Shown piece by piece: positions 1 to 19,010 of a DNA stretch of 64,000 nucleotides. The position numbers and the translations under genes are program-made. The notes beneath the pieces are model-generated. The model was not told the DNA's origin and searched no databases. It saw only the letters and a list, made by a program, of their open reading frames with translations. Source of the DNA: Sanderia malayensis (Eukaryota > Cnidaria > Scyphozoa > Semaeostomeae > Pelagiidae); the NCBI GenBank assembly GCA_013076295.1, contig RQOL01000772.1:4183087-4247086 (forward strand), read 5' to 3'. Within the stretch, counting starts at the first letter, position 1; each line of letters begins with the position of its first letter.

Positions 1-83
1 TATATTGCGGTAGTCATGTTCTCTGCGATTTTGTATACGCAATCATGTTTTTCGTGTGCTAATTGATGCTGCTTTGATTGAAG

Positions 84-3000
84 GAAAAAGAGGCAGAAAT
101 ATCACTCTGTGTACAGAGGCACAGGAGAGAAATTGAAGAACTGGAAATCAGAATAAACGTGTGTGATATACCTTTGGCTTTCATATTTTTGTCAGAGTTT
201 TATCTTTGTTAAATTAGCTGAGTCCCTTTGATTATACTGATGCTAGGATTGTTGTTATTTTCGATAGGCGAAGCAATCAGAGATTGATACTCTCCAAGCA
301 ATGCTACGCCAACAAGAAGATTCAACGAGGTTGCTTGGTGAAAAACTGCGAACTGAAGCAAAAGACCAAGTATAACTACGTTATTTTGTATTTTAATTCA
401 ATTGAAAATTGAAACAATTTCACCTTTAAGGGTGTATCATATGACCAATTGAGAAGCTATTGAACTTGAAATTCTCATGTAAGAATATTGATATACAGTA
501 ACACAGCTACACAGTTTAATTAGCTGTTGTGTTAGTATAAGAACCAGTGGATTAAGAACCTTTCAGGCCGAAATCCCTGCTCAAAACAATGGAAGAGACA
601 ATAGGTTCTTATACGCGGGTGTTTACTGTATTGGAGTTTGTCCCTTGCCTATTTCGTAAATATCTACGATAATGTGGAACTAATGGAGTACAATTAATTT
701 TGCATTGTAGATATGTATGGCTGTTGAGAAAGAGCGTAACTCGAGGCTAGAAGAGCTGCAAGAGACAGAGTTAGAGCTTGAGAAAGTCAAGGAGGAAAGG
801 GATAGCATTGCACGTGGAAATGTTGAGGAGCTGGTGAACAAAGAGAAGGAGAACGACAGGCTTAGGAATCTTGTCAATAAACTTAAAAGAGTATGGCAGT
901 TACATGCAGGCTAACTCTATGCCACTCAGATTGTTAAATTATCCCTTAGTTTTGAATTATAAATCGTCAATTTAGATTTAAGATTACAGTGCTACACTGT
1001 TATTCTGTAGTATATGTGAGATATTTGTGATCTGTTTTCTTTTACAGGAACTTGACGATGCAAAGCATGATAATTATGAAGCCCGCGAAGAGAAGTTGCA
1101 AGCAATATCCAGAACGAGGCTCGAAGTGAAAGAAGATGTCGACAGGCTGAAGGGAAAGATAAGAGAGGTGAGTTGTTGTTGCTGCTACTGATAAGCAATG
1201 ACATATATTGACGTGCAACTTGTTGTCAACGTCTTCGTTTCTTGTTTTGGTTTTTGTGTGCAGTTGCAACGCATGGAACAGACAGTTTTTCTGGATATTA
1301 ACGAGGAATGCTTGAAGACTGCGGCAGTGACAGAGAACTCGTATCCACCATTGAAGAGAAATTAGTAAGTTGATTCCGAACAATTTATGCATAACAGTAG
1401 CAAATAGATTATCATGAATTTCCTTAATGGACAATTGATCTATATCAGGCACTTGAAGGTTCAAGGCTTGATATATGCAGAAACTTAATATGCAAATGTG
1501 TGAAGCTTAATAAGGAAACCAAATATTTATTCTCTCGAGTTTGTGACTTTTTATTGGTAAAAACCTGTTTATTCTAGTGATTACGAAGATGCCAGTCCAA
1601 TTGCTGAAGCTCTTGTAAGCTCATTTTCATGTTTTATTTGCTGCTGCAATATCTTCTTGGAAAAATCTCGAGATGTCAATTCATGAAAATTAGGCATTGA
1701 TCTTTCAAGTGACACTGCAACACTTGTTTTATTTCTGTTTTAGAATGTTCTCAAGATCTCTAACAACGATTTACGAAAGCAGTTGATGACATGCAAGAAA
1801 CGTTTTGATGAATCGAGAGTTTTAGATGAATCTACTGACCAGGTAAAGCTTTGCTTTCTATTCCCAGATCCTCAGTTGTTTATTATACGATTGCTGCTAT
1901 GTCCTTGCAAGCGCGTTCATCCTTCACTGTTAGGCTATTTGCTTGTGTCTAAATTACCCATCCCTTCATACTGCAGCTCAATAAATCGGACAGTACATCG
2001 ACATGCGATAAGACCCGAACACCGGATAGCTTGAAAGTCATTCTCAACAGTTCTTCGGAAGAATCGAAGTCCGCGCGAATACTCAAGCATCTTCAGTCGC
2101 GAGTGAAGCAGCTCAGACAAGGCAATCAGTCGATGAAGAAGAGTTTTGGCAGTGATGAAGGAGAAACTGATCCAGATAATGTGTCTGGCTCTTCTTCATT
2201 TGATCAGGTGAGGTCAAAATTGCAACAAGCTTTGTATTGATGCATCAAGCTTTGTATAGATTCAGCATGCCTTTTGTAGGTGTAGCAAACATTGTATAAG
2301 TGCGGCAAGCTTTTCATTAATGCATCAAGCTTTATACATATTCAGCGTGCCTTGCTTAGGTGCAGCAAACGTATAAATGCAGCAAGCTTTTTATTGATGC
2401 ATCAAGCTTTGTATAGATTCAGCATGCCTTGTGTAGGTGCAGCAAACGTTGTATAAGTGCAGCAAGCTTTGTATTGATGCATCAAGCTTTTTATAGGTTC
2501 AGTGTGCCTTGCTTATGTGCAGCAAACGTTGCATAAGTGCAGCAAGCTTTTTATTGATGCATCAAGTTTTGTATAAGTTCATCATGCCTTGCTTAGATGC
2601 AGCAAACCTTGTATAAGTGCAGCAAGCTTTGTATTGCTTTGCTTAGATGCAGAAAATATTGTATAGGTAAGTGCAAAGGACGATTCGTATAGGTGCAGCA
2701 AGCAATGCACCAAATTTTGAATAGCTGCAATAGGTGTTGCATAGATACAGTAATCTACGTATATATGCTCGAAGTTTTTCATATACACCTCTGGCGCAAT
2801 GATTGCCTTTGCTTATTGATTTGTTTCACGCTGATTATGCATATTTCTTGAATTCTCAGGCTGATGATTCTCCGCGATCATCGAAGACCCAGAACCTTGA
2901 GAACTCCCTGAAGGTACATCAAATTCCTAGCCTCAAATTCACTCAGTATTCATCAACAATTCTATCCATCGACTGTTTTTATTTGTAAGGAATTTATTCG

Positions 3001-3604
3001 AATTTTGGACGTTTTTTCTTGCTTGTAATTGCTTGTCTTTTATGCCAACAGAGAGCGGAAGATCAGGCTCAGAAGTACGCCAACCTGTTGAGCCAAAAAA
3101 TGGCAGAAAATACCAAGCTGCAGAAAATGCTTACACATGCATCAAAGGTAATTTCTACATTTCAGTTCCACTGTTTTGTACCAGATAAGGATTATTCTTA
3201 CTTTTCGTCTCTGTAGCTTTCCTTGTGGATATATTCTCCAGTCTTCTTTCTCGACATCTTTTCTATCTTCTGTAGCCTTTTTCTGGATATTGTCTCTATT
3301 CTTGTTCTTTTAATATTAACCTTCTTTGTGGATATATTCTTTTGCCTTCTTCCTGACTGAGCCTTTTTTATTTCTTTTTTGCTCTCCTTTTTGAATACTC
3401 CAACCGTAATTAATCCATTGCAGATTTTTTGCAACCCACTCATCTTATAATTTTATACTACGACCATGGATTATGATATTGCAAGCAGTAATCTATCCTA
3501 AAATTATCTCATGATTCCTGCCTTTCTTTCCATAGGAGAATATCAAGCTTGAACGTCATCATGCTGTGTTGCAACAAAAACTGGCAAGTAGTGGAGGAAA
3601 ATGA
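84..3604 (+). CDS. coiled-coil protein, C-terminal part (5' end outside window)
   Basis: Eleven exons join in one open frame: 84-158, 268-369, 711-890, 1048-1167, 1264-1364, 1578-1614, 1744-1842, 1977-2207, 2860-2913, 3052-3147 and 3536-3604, ending in TGA. All junctions are GT-AG; most are phase 0, and the 1364/1578 junction is phase 2, where reading through would give an immediate stop. The product is almost entirely Glu/Lys/Leu-rich heptad-like sequence, with a Ser/Asp-rich, probably unstructured stretch in the 1977-2207 exon. That composition is typical of centrosomal, ciliary or cytoskeletal scaffolds, but I do not recognise the family, so no function is assigned. The last coding exon encodes a short helix ending LASSGGK. 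The start lies left of base 1. Its 3' end is about 1.3 kb upstream of TRIM37 on the same strand. Confidence 0.8.
494..630. mobile_element. small inverted-repeat element (MITE), family with GCGTATAAGAACC ends
   Basis: A segment in an intron of the coiled-coil gene is bounded by TACAGTA on the left and TACTGTA on the right. Its subterminal ends share a TATAAGAACC / GGTTCTTATA inverted repeat. A second copy with the same internal AAACAATG(G/A)AAGA core lies at about 7750-7893. TA at both borders suggests a Tc1/mariner-type target duplication. No coding capacity. Confidence 0.6.
2241..2636. repeat. 80-bp tandem repeat with a 16-bp substructure
   Basis: Five head-to-tail copies lie in an intron: 2241-2320, 2321-2397, 2398-2477, 2478-2557 and 2558-2636. 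Each begins TGCATCAAG and is itself five diverged 16-bp subunits built on a GCAGCAAGCTTTGTAT-like core. The five 16-mers differ within a unit but match between units, which is a higher-order repeat. Degenerate subunits continue to about 2780. Confidence 0.85.
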
Positions 3605-3692
3605 CAGATGATGCACTGAAGACTGTAGTTCAAAAAGTTTTCTGCACAACATTCATTTGTATGAAAGATATACTGTATTCATTACTGTCTTA

Positions 3693-4142
3693 GGTGGACT
3701 TTATAAGGCCGCGTTTAGGTCGTGTCTAATTTAATTCATTAGATTCGACCTAAATGCGACATAAGTGCGACGTTCACTTTATACGTGTTTTGTTTGCCGC
3801 ATTTAATTCAACTCCTCATATCATCGTGACGTAGCAAAAAAGGATTGCATATACGCACAGTGCTTGACTGGAAAAATTTGACATATTTCATCATTATATC
3901 ACATGAAGTGATTTAATTCAAGGAGAATTTGAATTGAATGCGACCAAAATGCGGCCGTATAAAGCCACGTCGCATTTGTGTCGCACTTGTGCATTAAGTT
4001 CGGCAAATCCTGATGAACTTAATTCAAAGTGCAGCACTTAATTAAAATGCCACTTTATACGGCTGAATTTACGTCGAACTTAATTCAAATCTTGTTTGAA
4101 TTAAATTAGACACGACCTAAACGCGGCCTTATAAAGTCCACC
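3693..4142. mobile_element. 450-bp inverted-repeat element with TTA target duplication (Harbinger/PIF-like MITE)
   Basis: The first ~46 bases (starting GGTGGACTTTATAAGGCCGC) are the near-perfect reverse complement of the last ~46. The element is flanked by TTA on both sides (3690-3692 and 4143-4145). A 3-bp TTA/TAA duplication is characteristic of PIF/Harbinger elements. The interior holds further short repeats of AATTTAATTCA and CGACTTA type and has no long reading frame. It begins 88 bp after the stop codon of the coiled-coil gene, probably within or just past its 3' UTR. Confidence 0.8.
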
Positions 4143-4145
4143 TTA

Positions 4146-4898
4146 GTAACCCAATGAGAAGGGCAAATGAACATCGTTGGACTATGTTGCTTATAAGTGT
4201 TATAAACTAACAGGGCACGGGACTAAAAATGGTTTTGGTTATTACCCACATGCACGTAGCGATTTGTAGTGATGAAACTTTGACGTATTAATGTTTAACA
4301 TATTCGAAGTATAGCTGGCAGGAAATAGACGTAATTTTTAAGTTTACAAGTCACTTATGCATTACATTTTATCGTTATCATTTATGTAATCAACATTCTT
4401 TGATATTTGTAATATATTTTGGTAATCTTATTTTGTTACACAGTGGTTTGTATGATTTTAAATTAATTATTTTTTTGATAAATTAATCAAGGTTTATATG
4501 TGACTTGGAGCATTTTTTTCTCAAACATTTGCGCGACTACATGAGTCCCGGTCAGCGGGTGTTTAAGCCTCACAGCAAAACACAGCAGATGGGCCTAAAT
4601 CCAAATAATTTGGCTTGCAAAAGAGCAGGTAAGTTTTTTAATCTGTTTAAGACGAAAAGCTTTTTGAAATTTGCTTTAATCTTTACAAAACATATTCTGA
4701 ACAACAGAGAGATTCGTTTTCACAAGAATTGTTATTTGTTTTCACAACAGTTTCACATTGCAGCTTCTCAAATTTCTTGACGTTACAATGGCCTAACATA
4801 ACAGAACAATACACATTGCTGAGTTGAAGTTTTGTTTTCTTTCTGGCCTTTGTCGCATCGTTGGTTTCAGTTTTCTGTCATAAACATTGGGTAGAACG
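4146..4898. other. intergenic region, probable TRIM37 promoter and 5' UTR
   Basis: No convincing gene. An open frame at 4505-4780 has no family resemblance or coding-like composition. Position suggests TRIM37 5' regulatory sequence; no specific site is recognisable. Confidence 0.4.
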
Positions 4899-13061
<8,163 letters not shown>

Positions 13062-13477
13062 TGGCGGACAGCTGTGAGCTTTGGAGGAAAGGCAAGCCGA
13101 GCCGTATATTTTTCTTGTATTTATTTTTATACATTTCCATGACAAAAAGAAAAATCGAAAGCTTACGAAGTTTTCTGAAGGGAACATTGAAAAATATCTA
13201 TAATTTTTAAACGAACAAGATACCTTTCTAAAGGTTTAATTATTAATAACTAACAAATTTTAGATTTTATTTCTCTTTGAGTTTACTTCCATTAGGTATT
13301 TATAATTGTAGTTTGTAAATATTGAGTTATTTTGAAACTGAGTTCTTTGTTTCTTCTCTTCCTACATTGACTTGTAACTACATTCAGATTTATTTTTCTA
13401 CAAACGAGATAGGGACTGCTGTGATTGTTTGCTGGATGACTGCAGTTTGTCTGTCGATGGATGAAAGCTACATGAAG

Positions 13478-13483
13478 AATAAA
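13478..13483 (+). promoter_or_regulatory. AATAAA polyadenylation signal, probable TRIM37 mRNA end
   Basis: Canonical hexamer about 420 bp after the TRIM37 stop and 228 bp before the TRMT44 start. Confidence 0.45.
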
Positions 13484-13710
13484 TGCCCTTAAAAAGCCAG
13501 GGTTTTTCCAACCGATATCAAGACCCTCACTCCTCCTCTTTGTTCCTTATTTGAGTTCGCCACCCTGTCTTCTGCAGATTTGCAACCGAGGTTTGTAATG
13601 AAAACGGGGCAAATTGGCCTAGGCAAGGCATGTGCTTGAATTTGAAATATCGCAAAATCTTCTTACTGACATTTTAGAGGTTTCTTCCATAAATTTTCGT
13701 ATGTAAAGAT

Positions 13711-16700
13711 ATGGACGCGCTAGGCACATCCACTTTGCGTATTTATCATCATTTTGAGACTGTTTCCACTTGGGAAAGTGGCTGCGAAGCTGTTAGATTA
13801 TGGCAGGAAAGACCGAACCTTGTTAACCGAAGGCTTTGTGGTTGTTCAATTATTTCTAAAAGGAACTATATTTATAGCTCAAAAACAAAGGAAAAATTAA
13901 CATTTATATCACATATAAGTAGAGAGATAGCAGGAGAGTTGCTACTAAAATCATGTTTAGATAAAGCTGCTAATAAAGACAGTATTAGTTGTAGTTTAAG
14001 CCAAACTGTTTCGATTTGTTTGGAGCAACTTTTGGTTGACAAGAAAGATGCCGAGTTTGAATGGCATTTGCGTAAATTATTACCAAGGTCTTTGAAGAAG
14101 TTTGCAATAATCGTTGAACTCGTCGTTGTTGTTATTGTACAAAACAAGCAAGGTGTGCAATTATTAATTACAATTAGAAATTCAGATTATCGAATAAAAT
14201 AAATATTTCCCATAGTGCTATGCTATGTGACGTCATTAATTTCTTTCTTCCTCTGTGAGGTTTGAAAGAAAGATTAGCATGGTTTTTTCCACTGGTTAAA
14301 GAAAATGACACTGAACAAGACAGACCAGTTGTCAACAAAGGGATGCTTTCTTTGATGTTATCATTTGCATATGGCATTCACTACCAACAATCGACAGAGT
14401 CAAGAGGAAAGTAAGTAAAATATGTGGCTTCGAGTCCTGCTTGGGTCATCTTCATTCACACAAATTATCTCGATTGATTTTCCAAATCCTGCTTCTTCTT
14501 AAGTAAAATTTGCAGACAAAGATTTGCTTAGGAATGACACAGTTTAATTTCTACCAATTTCTTTCTGAAGAAGATATTTCCTTTTCAGCTTCAATCTTCT
14601 CGCAATGGACACATTTGAAGAAGGTGCATCTCCTTCAGGTATGCTTTGTGCCAATCTCAAGTGGCTCAAGGATACACTGATGGTGAAATTGAAGAATTGG
14701 TCGGAATCATTTGCTGCAGAGAAAAATGGCTCTTCTGAGAACAGACTGCAATCATTATCTCTGGTTGATATTGAAAATTACTCCAAAGTTTACAACAGAT
14801 TGAAAGAGAAATATGCTGAGTCCCTTTGTGAAGTGAGAAATATTATCAGTCATTCTATTTTGATTCATTGATTCATGGTGAATTTCTGTGAGGATAAAAC
14901 AAATTAGCCTGTTCATTTTCTTGACTTCAAGTTGTTTTTTTACGTTCTAGGCATGGCAAGAGAATACAGACCCGCAGAAGTTTGTTTTTGAAGACATCTC
15001 AATTGCTTCGTACTTAGTAGTAAGTTAAATGCCATTTGCATTGGCAGTTGCCATGTCACGATGTGCAAATGGAATCAAATCATAAAATAATGCTTTAATC
15101 ACAGGTCCTTTGGGAAGAAGAGCGAAAGAAGAATGGTTTATCAGAGAAGCAAAGTTTTGTTGATCTTGGCTGTGGCAATGGACTTCTCGTTTACTTGTTA
15201 ACTCAGGAAGGGGTGAGTTTTAAAGATGATTTTTTTAGCATTATTCTTAACTCTAACCTATATTCATACATTAAGGCTTTATTCTAGAAAATTCCTTTAG
15301 AATAGTATTTTGGTTTGTAACTGTGTCTTGTTAATCTGTTAACAGTACAGAGGCAAAGGAGTTGATATTAGAAAGCGAAATATTTGGAATTTATTTGGAG
15401 AAGACACATTATTACTGGCAAGTGCTGTGGCTGTGATAGCAATATTAATTCGTGTCATGTCTGGTTTCTCCCACATTTTCTAACTTCTATTTGTCAAACA
15501 CAGGAACAACCTTTACAGCCCAACAGCTGCAAATTCGAAGACACAGATTGGATAATTGGGAATCATTCTGATGAACTGACACCTTGGATCCCTGTTATTA
15601 CAGCAAGGTGTGTGTGTGTATGTAATGATTTATATCCAGAGTAAAAGCCATTGATTTATATAATGCATATGTCTTATAATGTTATAGACCAGTGGTAAAT
15701 GAATTTCGCTGTGTTCTGATTGTTTTATTTTTCAGATCTTCCTACAGTGCAAAGTTTTTTCTTTTGCCCTGCTGTTTCCACGACTTTACAAAAAAAGTAA
15801 GTTTTGGTGTATAATATGTAAGTTTGGTGTATAAGTATAAAAAGTAAGTTTTGGTGTATAATCTACAGACTAACCTAATCACTGATCAAGTGATTTGACT
15901 TCTGATTGTTGTGATGGACAAGTTTATCACCTCTATAGTTAATCAACTGTTATTACCAATGTGTTACTTTCCTTGTTGTTAAACAATCCTCTTGTTCATT
16001 TTAGTTTCAGAAGAACCTTCATGATGCATCACAATACGTAACATACCTGAGATATGTTTGCGAGATAGGAGAGGCGTGTGGCTTCGTTATCGAACAAGAC
16101 ATACAACGTATCCCTTCAACGAAGCGAGTGAGAGCTTTATTACTTGTATCAATTGTGTTTATATGGACTAGATACTAACGCACTCCCCTCAATTACTTCT
16201 ACGGCCACGTCAACAACCTATACACATAAATCAAATTCACATTGGAGTAAGTCACAGAACAGGGACACAAAAATAAGAGAGAGAATCTCTCGAAACATCT
16301 CACTCACAATCACTCCTGTTCATGACGCTGTAAGTTTTTTTCCAATTATGGACAAGCACTGAGCTGACAAGCATAAACGTAATATGAGAGAGAGAGAGTT
16401 ATTTCTCGAAACATCTCACTCACATTCACTCCTGTTCATGCATGACATGATGAATTTGCTTTCTTTTTATGACAATCACTGAACAGGCAAACACAAACAT
16501 ATTCACGATTAGAGACTATTCTTCTTTTTCGCTGATACTATAGAACAATGGCTATGACAATTGCTACTTGTATTACTGCCAGCTCTTTGTCTTTGGCTGT
16601 GTTGGAAGTTTTCTTCTCCGTTATTTTGTCTCTACGTGGTTATTGTAATAAGGACTGTTGTGATTTTCTGTGTCTTTATTTAGAGGTGTCACATTGGAAG

Positions 16701-17657
16701 AAAGAGGACGTACAGTGCTGCAAATCAACCCGATATCGATGCGAAAGTCGAGCGCTTTCTGAATACTCGAGGATGCTCTCTTGTTGCTGCAAACATTGAA
16801 TTCAAAGGTGCTAGTGAAGCGCCCCCTGTTGAACAGTTCGAACCAAGGGAGGCAAAAGAGAAAGTTCGAAATTGTACACAGATTGATAAGAATGTAAGAG
16901 ACGATATAATTCAAACTGTTGCGAATGAATTGCTCGGCTCTGGAAAAAAACTTGGTGCACATGCTGGTTGTAAGACTTCGATGGACTTGCCATGCTCTGA
17001 GTGGAATTGTGGAGGTTTGTTTGGAAATAATCTTTTAGAATAAATGCAATTTAAGTTGCAATTATTTCTTTATTGCAGTGTTCCTGTTGCGTTTTCTTTG
17101 CAGGATTGGTTCCGCTAGAAAGCCTTGCTTCTTTAATTGGCGCTGAAAATCTTGGAAAATTGAAATGCCAATGTGGAGGCTTGCAGACCTTGATTAGAAA
17201 TTATGGATATATTTTTAGAGGTAACTTAATTTCAAGCTTAATCTCTGTATACAACCCCTGATCTCGTTTTACAAGCTTTAACTTTCTCATACTATCTCTG
17301 ATTACTTAACAAGCTTTAATCTCCTACTACTTCACTTGCTCTCCTTTAACCAAGCCTTTATATTGCTATATTTTATAGCAATATAGAGGCAATATAGAGC
17401 AATATATATTTTTGAACACATTTACCCCTCTGTTCATTTCAGTTATCCACGGCAACGTTCGATTCAGAAATTACCGAGATCCAGATGATGTTCAGATTAA
17501 GAGGAACAAAAAGACTGGAAGAAAAATACCCAAGGATGCTTATAAAGTGAAGCTTTGCTGGTTCCATTTTAATCACCCACAAGGCTGTCTACTGTCTTCT
17601 CACGACTGCCAATTTGCTCATGATCAATCAGAACTCAGGACTAAAGAGTCGCGATAG
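13711..17657 (+). CDS. TRMT44: tRNA (uracil-2'-O-)-methyltransferase, TRMT44/Trm44 orthologue
   Basis: Twelve exons (13711-14152, 14260-14410, 14589-14832, 14951-15019, 15105-15212, 15346-15417, 15504-15607, 15736-15796, 16005-16127, 16684-17014, 17104-17220, 17443-17657) give exactly 2037 nt, 678 residues. The family methylates the 2'-OH of U44 in serine tRNAs using S-adenosylmethionine. The SAM-binding motif is visible as FVDLGCGNGLLVYLL (exon 5). Family signatures follow: DWIIGNHSDELTPWIPVI (exon 7), FFLLPCCFHDF (exon 8), RIPSTKR (exon 9) and CGGLQTLIRN (exon 11). The C-terminus carries a CCCH-type zinc finger (C..NHPQGC...HDCQFAH), as in vertebrate TRMT44. The N-terminus has the early WQERPNLVNRRLCG motif. 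The intron 15418-15503 begins GC rather than GT. The start is the first ATG of the open frame. Confidence 0.95.
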
Positions 17658-17931
17658 AGTATGTGTATATTAAACTATTCATCAATTTTTACATTATCAA
17701 ACTTTTATGATAAAATTTATTGTCATAAACGTAACTGAAGCAGATGCAATTATTTACATTGAAATGACGTGGAGACAATATTTGAAGTAGACGCCTTCTC
17801 GTCGCAATACGATATACTGATATACCCAACGGTTGAAGGTTTTTATGCCCTTGTTAAACAAACACTAGAGGCTTTGTCCTATAGCCATACATCATAGCCT
17901 AATCCTGTGATTGTATCACTTCTTTCTTTTG

Positions 17932-19010
17932 CTAATGATTCACTTTGCTATTACTTCGTTTTTTGTTACTTTGAGGCTCTTTCTTAAGTTTTGGTGCTGT
18001 AGTTGTTGATTTGCTTGCGTTCTGTGATATTTGTTTTGGTTTTACAGACCTGTTAGACTGCCTTGAGCCTTGGTTCTGCGCATCAGCTGGTGGCTTGTCG
18101 AGAGTATTGTTGCTTTCCAATCGTCCTGAAAATGTATATATGCAACTTCATTTTTGTTGATATGAGAAAAGGCAATTATTGGAAAGGCAACGCTCTGGGA
18201 GTTAAACAGCTTTTCCTCGTTGGCTACGACAGGGAGAGCTTTAATCAGAATTGGTGGTCAGCTTGAAGTTTTACCTTTTATTCCTGGGTAAAGCTTGTTA
18301 AAGTTTTCCAGAAGAGGAACATACTTGACTTTCTCTTCTTTGCTCTCTAGGAAGTCAAATATGTTACATAGTTATGTTGATAAATTGATTAAAAAAATTG
18401 TTTTACGTTTGAAAAGAATGTGCTATAATGCATAGGCATGACAGTAGAAGTTTGAAAAAACAGCTTTACGTTCTATCTCCAACAATATGAATGTTTCTCT
18501 TTCTTTAAGAAAATTATTTGCATATTCGATTTTGTGTTCTTGCAAGTGTTTGATGTCTCCTTTTTCATCGCTAAGATCCAAAACGGCTGAGAGAAGAGAA
18601 GTAAAATAATATGGAAATAATTATGCAACTACTGGGGCGAGCAATTCATCAGTTTTTTCTTGAATATTTTTTGAAAGGAATCTTATATGCTTCATTGAGG
18701 ATTGAGGTGCTTTGTCGTACCTTCAATTTCGCAATTACATCTTTTCTTGATGTTGTCGAGAAGGACCAATGTTTTGCATTTTGGGTTGAACAGGGCTTCT
18801 TGGTTATCTATAAGAATCGATGTGTTTCTAATTCTTTCTGGCATCTACGTTTTATCAATATAGCAGAGTTAAAGATTATGAGATAATTGTAAGTACAACG
18901 CATATCGACAAAGCTATTCATACGAGATGGAGTTATAGCTATGCTACTGCTGTTTATAGCAAGTGTAAGTTTATCTACTCACTTCCAAATTTGACCGTCA
19001 CAAATGCCAT
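17932..19010 (-). CDS. CXorf65/C22orf15-like small protein (Pfam 'Il2rg' family)
   Basis: Five minus-strand exons (18983-19010, 18721-18807, 18470-18586, 18275-18346, 17932-18125) total 498 nt, 165 residues, all joined by GT-AG introns in frame. The product begins MAFVTVKFGNNQEALFNP. It then has LDNIKKRC, a DLSDEKGDIKHL segment, YANNFLKERETFILLEIE and KYVPLLENFNKLYPG. From memory this order matches the vertebrate CXorf65/C22orf15 family: an N-terminal ubiquitin-like fold followed by a basic, disordered tail. The tail here is Ser/Lys/Gln-rich. Function is unknown; the Pfam name reflects the neighbour of human CXorf65, not receptor activity. The gene is convergent with TRMT44, whose stop is 274 bp away. 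Confidence 0.8.

Noticed and set aside
4505..4780. 91-codon open frame upstream of TRIM37
   Set aside because: No family resemblance, no splice continuity to TRIM37, AT-rich random-like composition.
13872..14147. Minus-strand open frame of 91 codons
   Set aside because: Shadow of TRMT44 exon 1.
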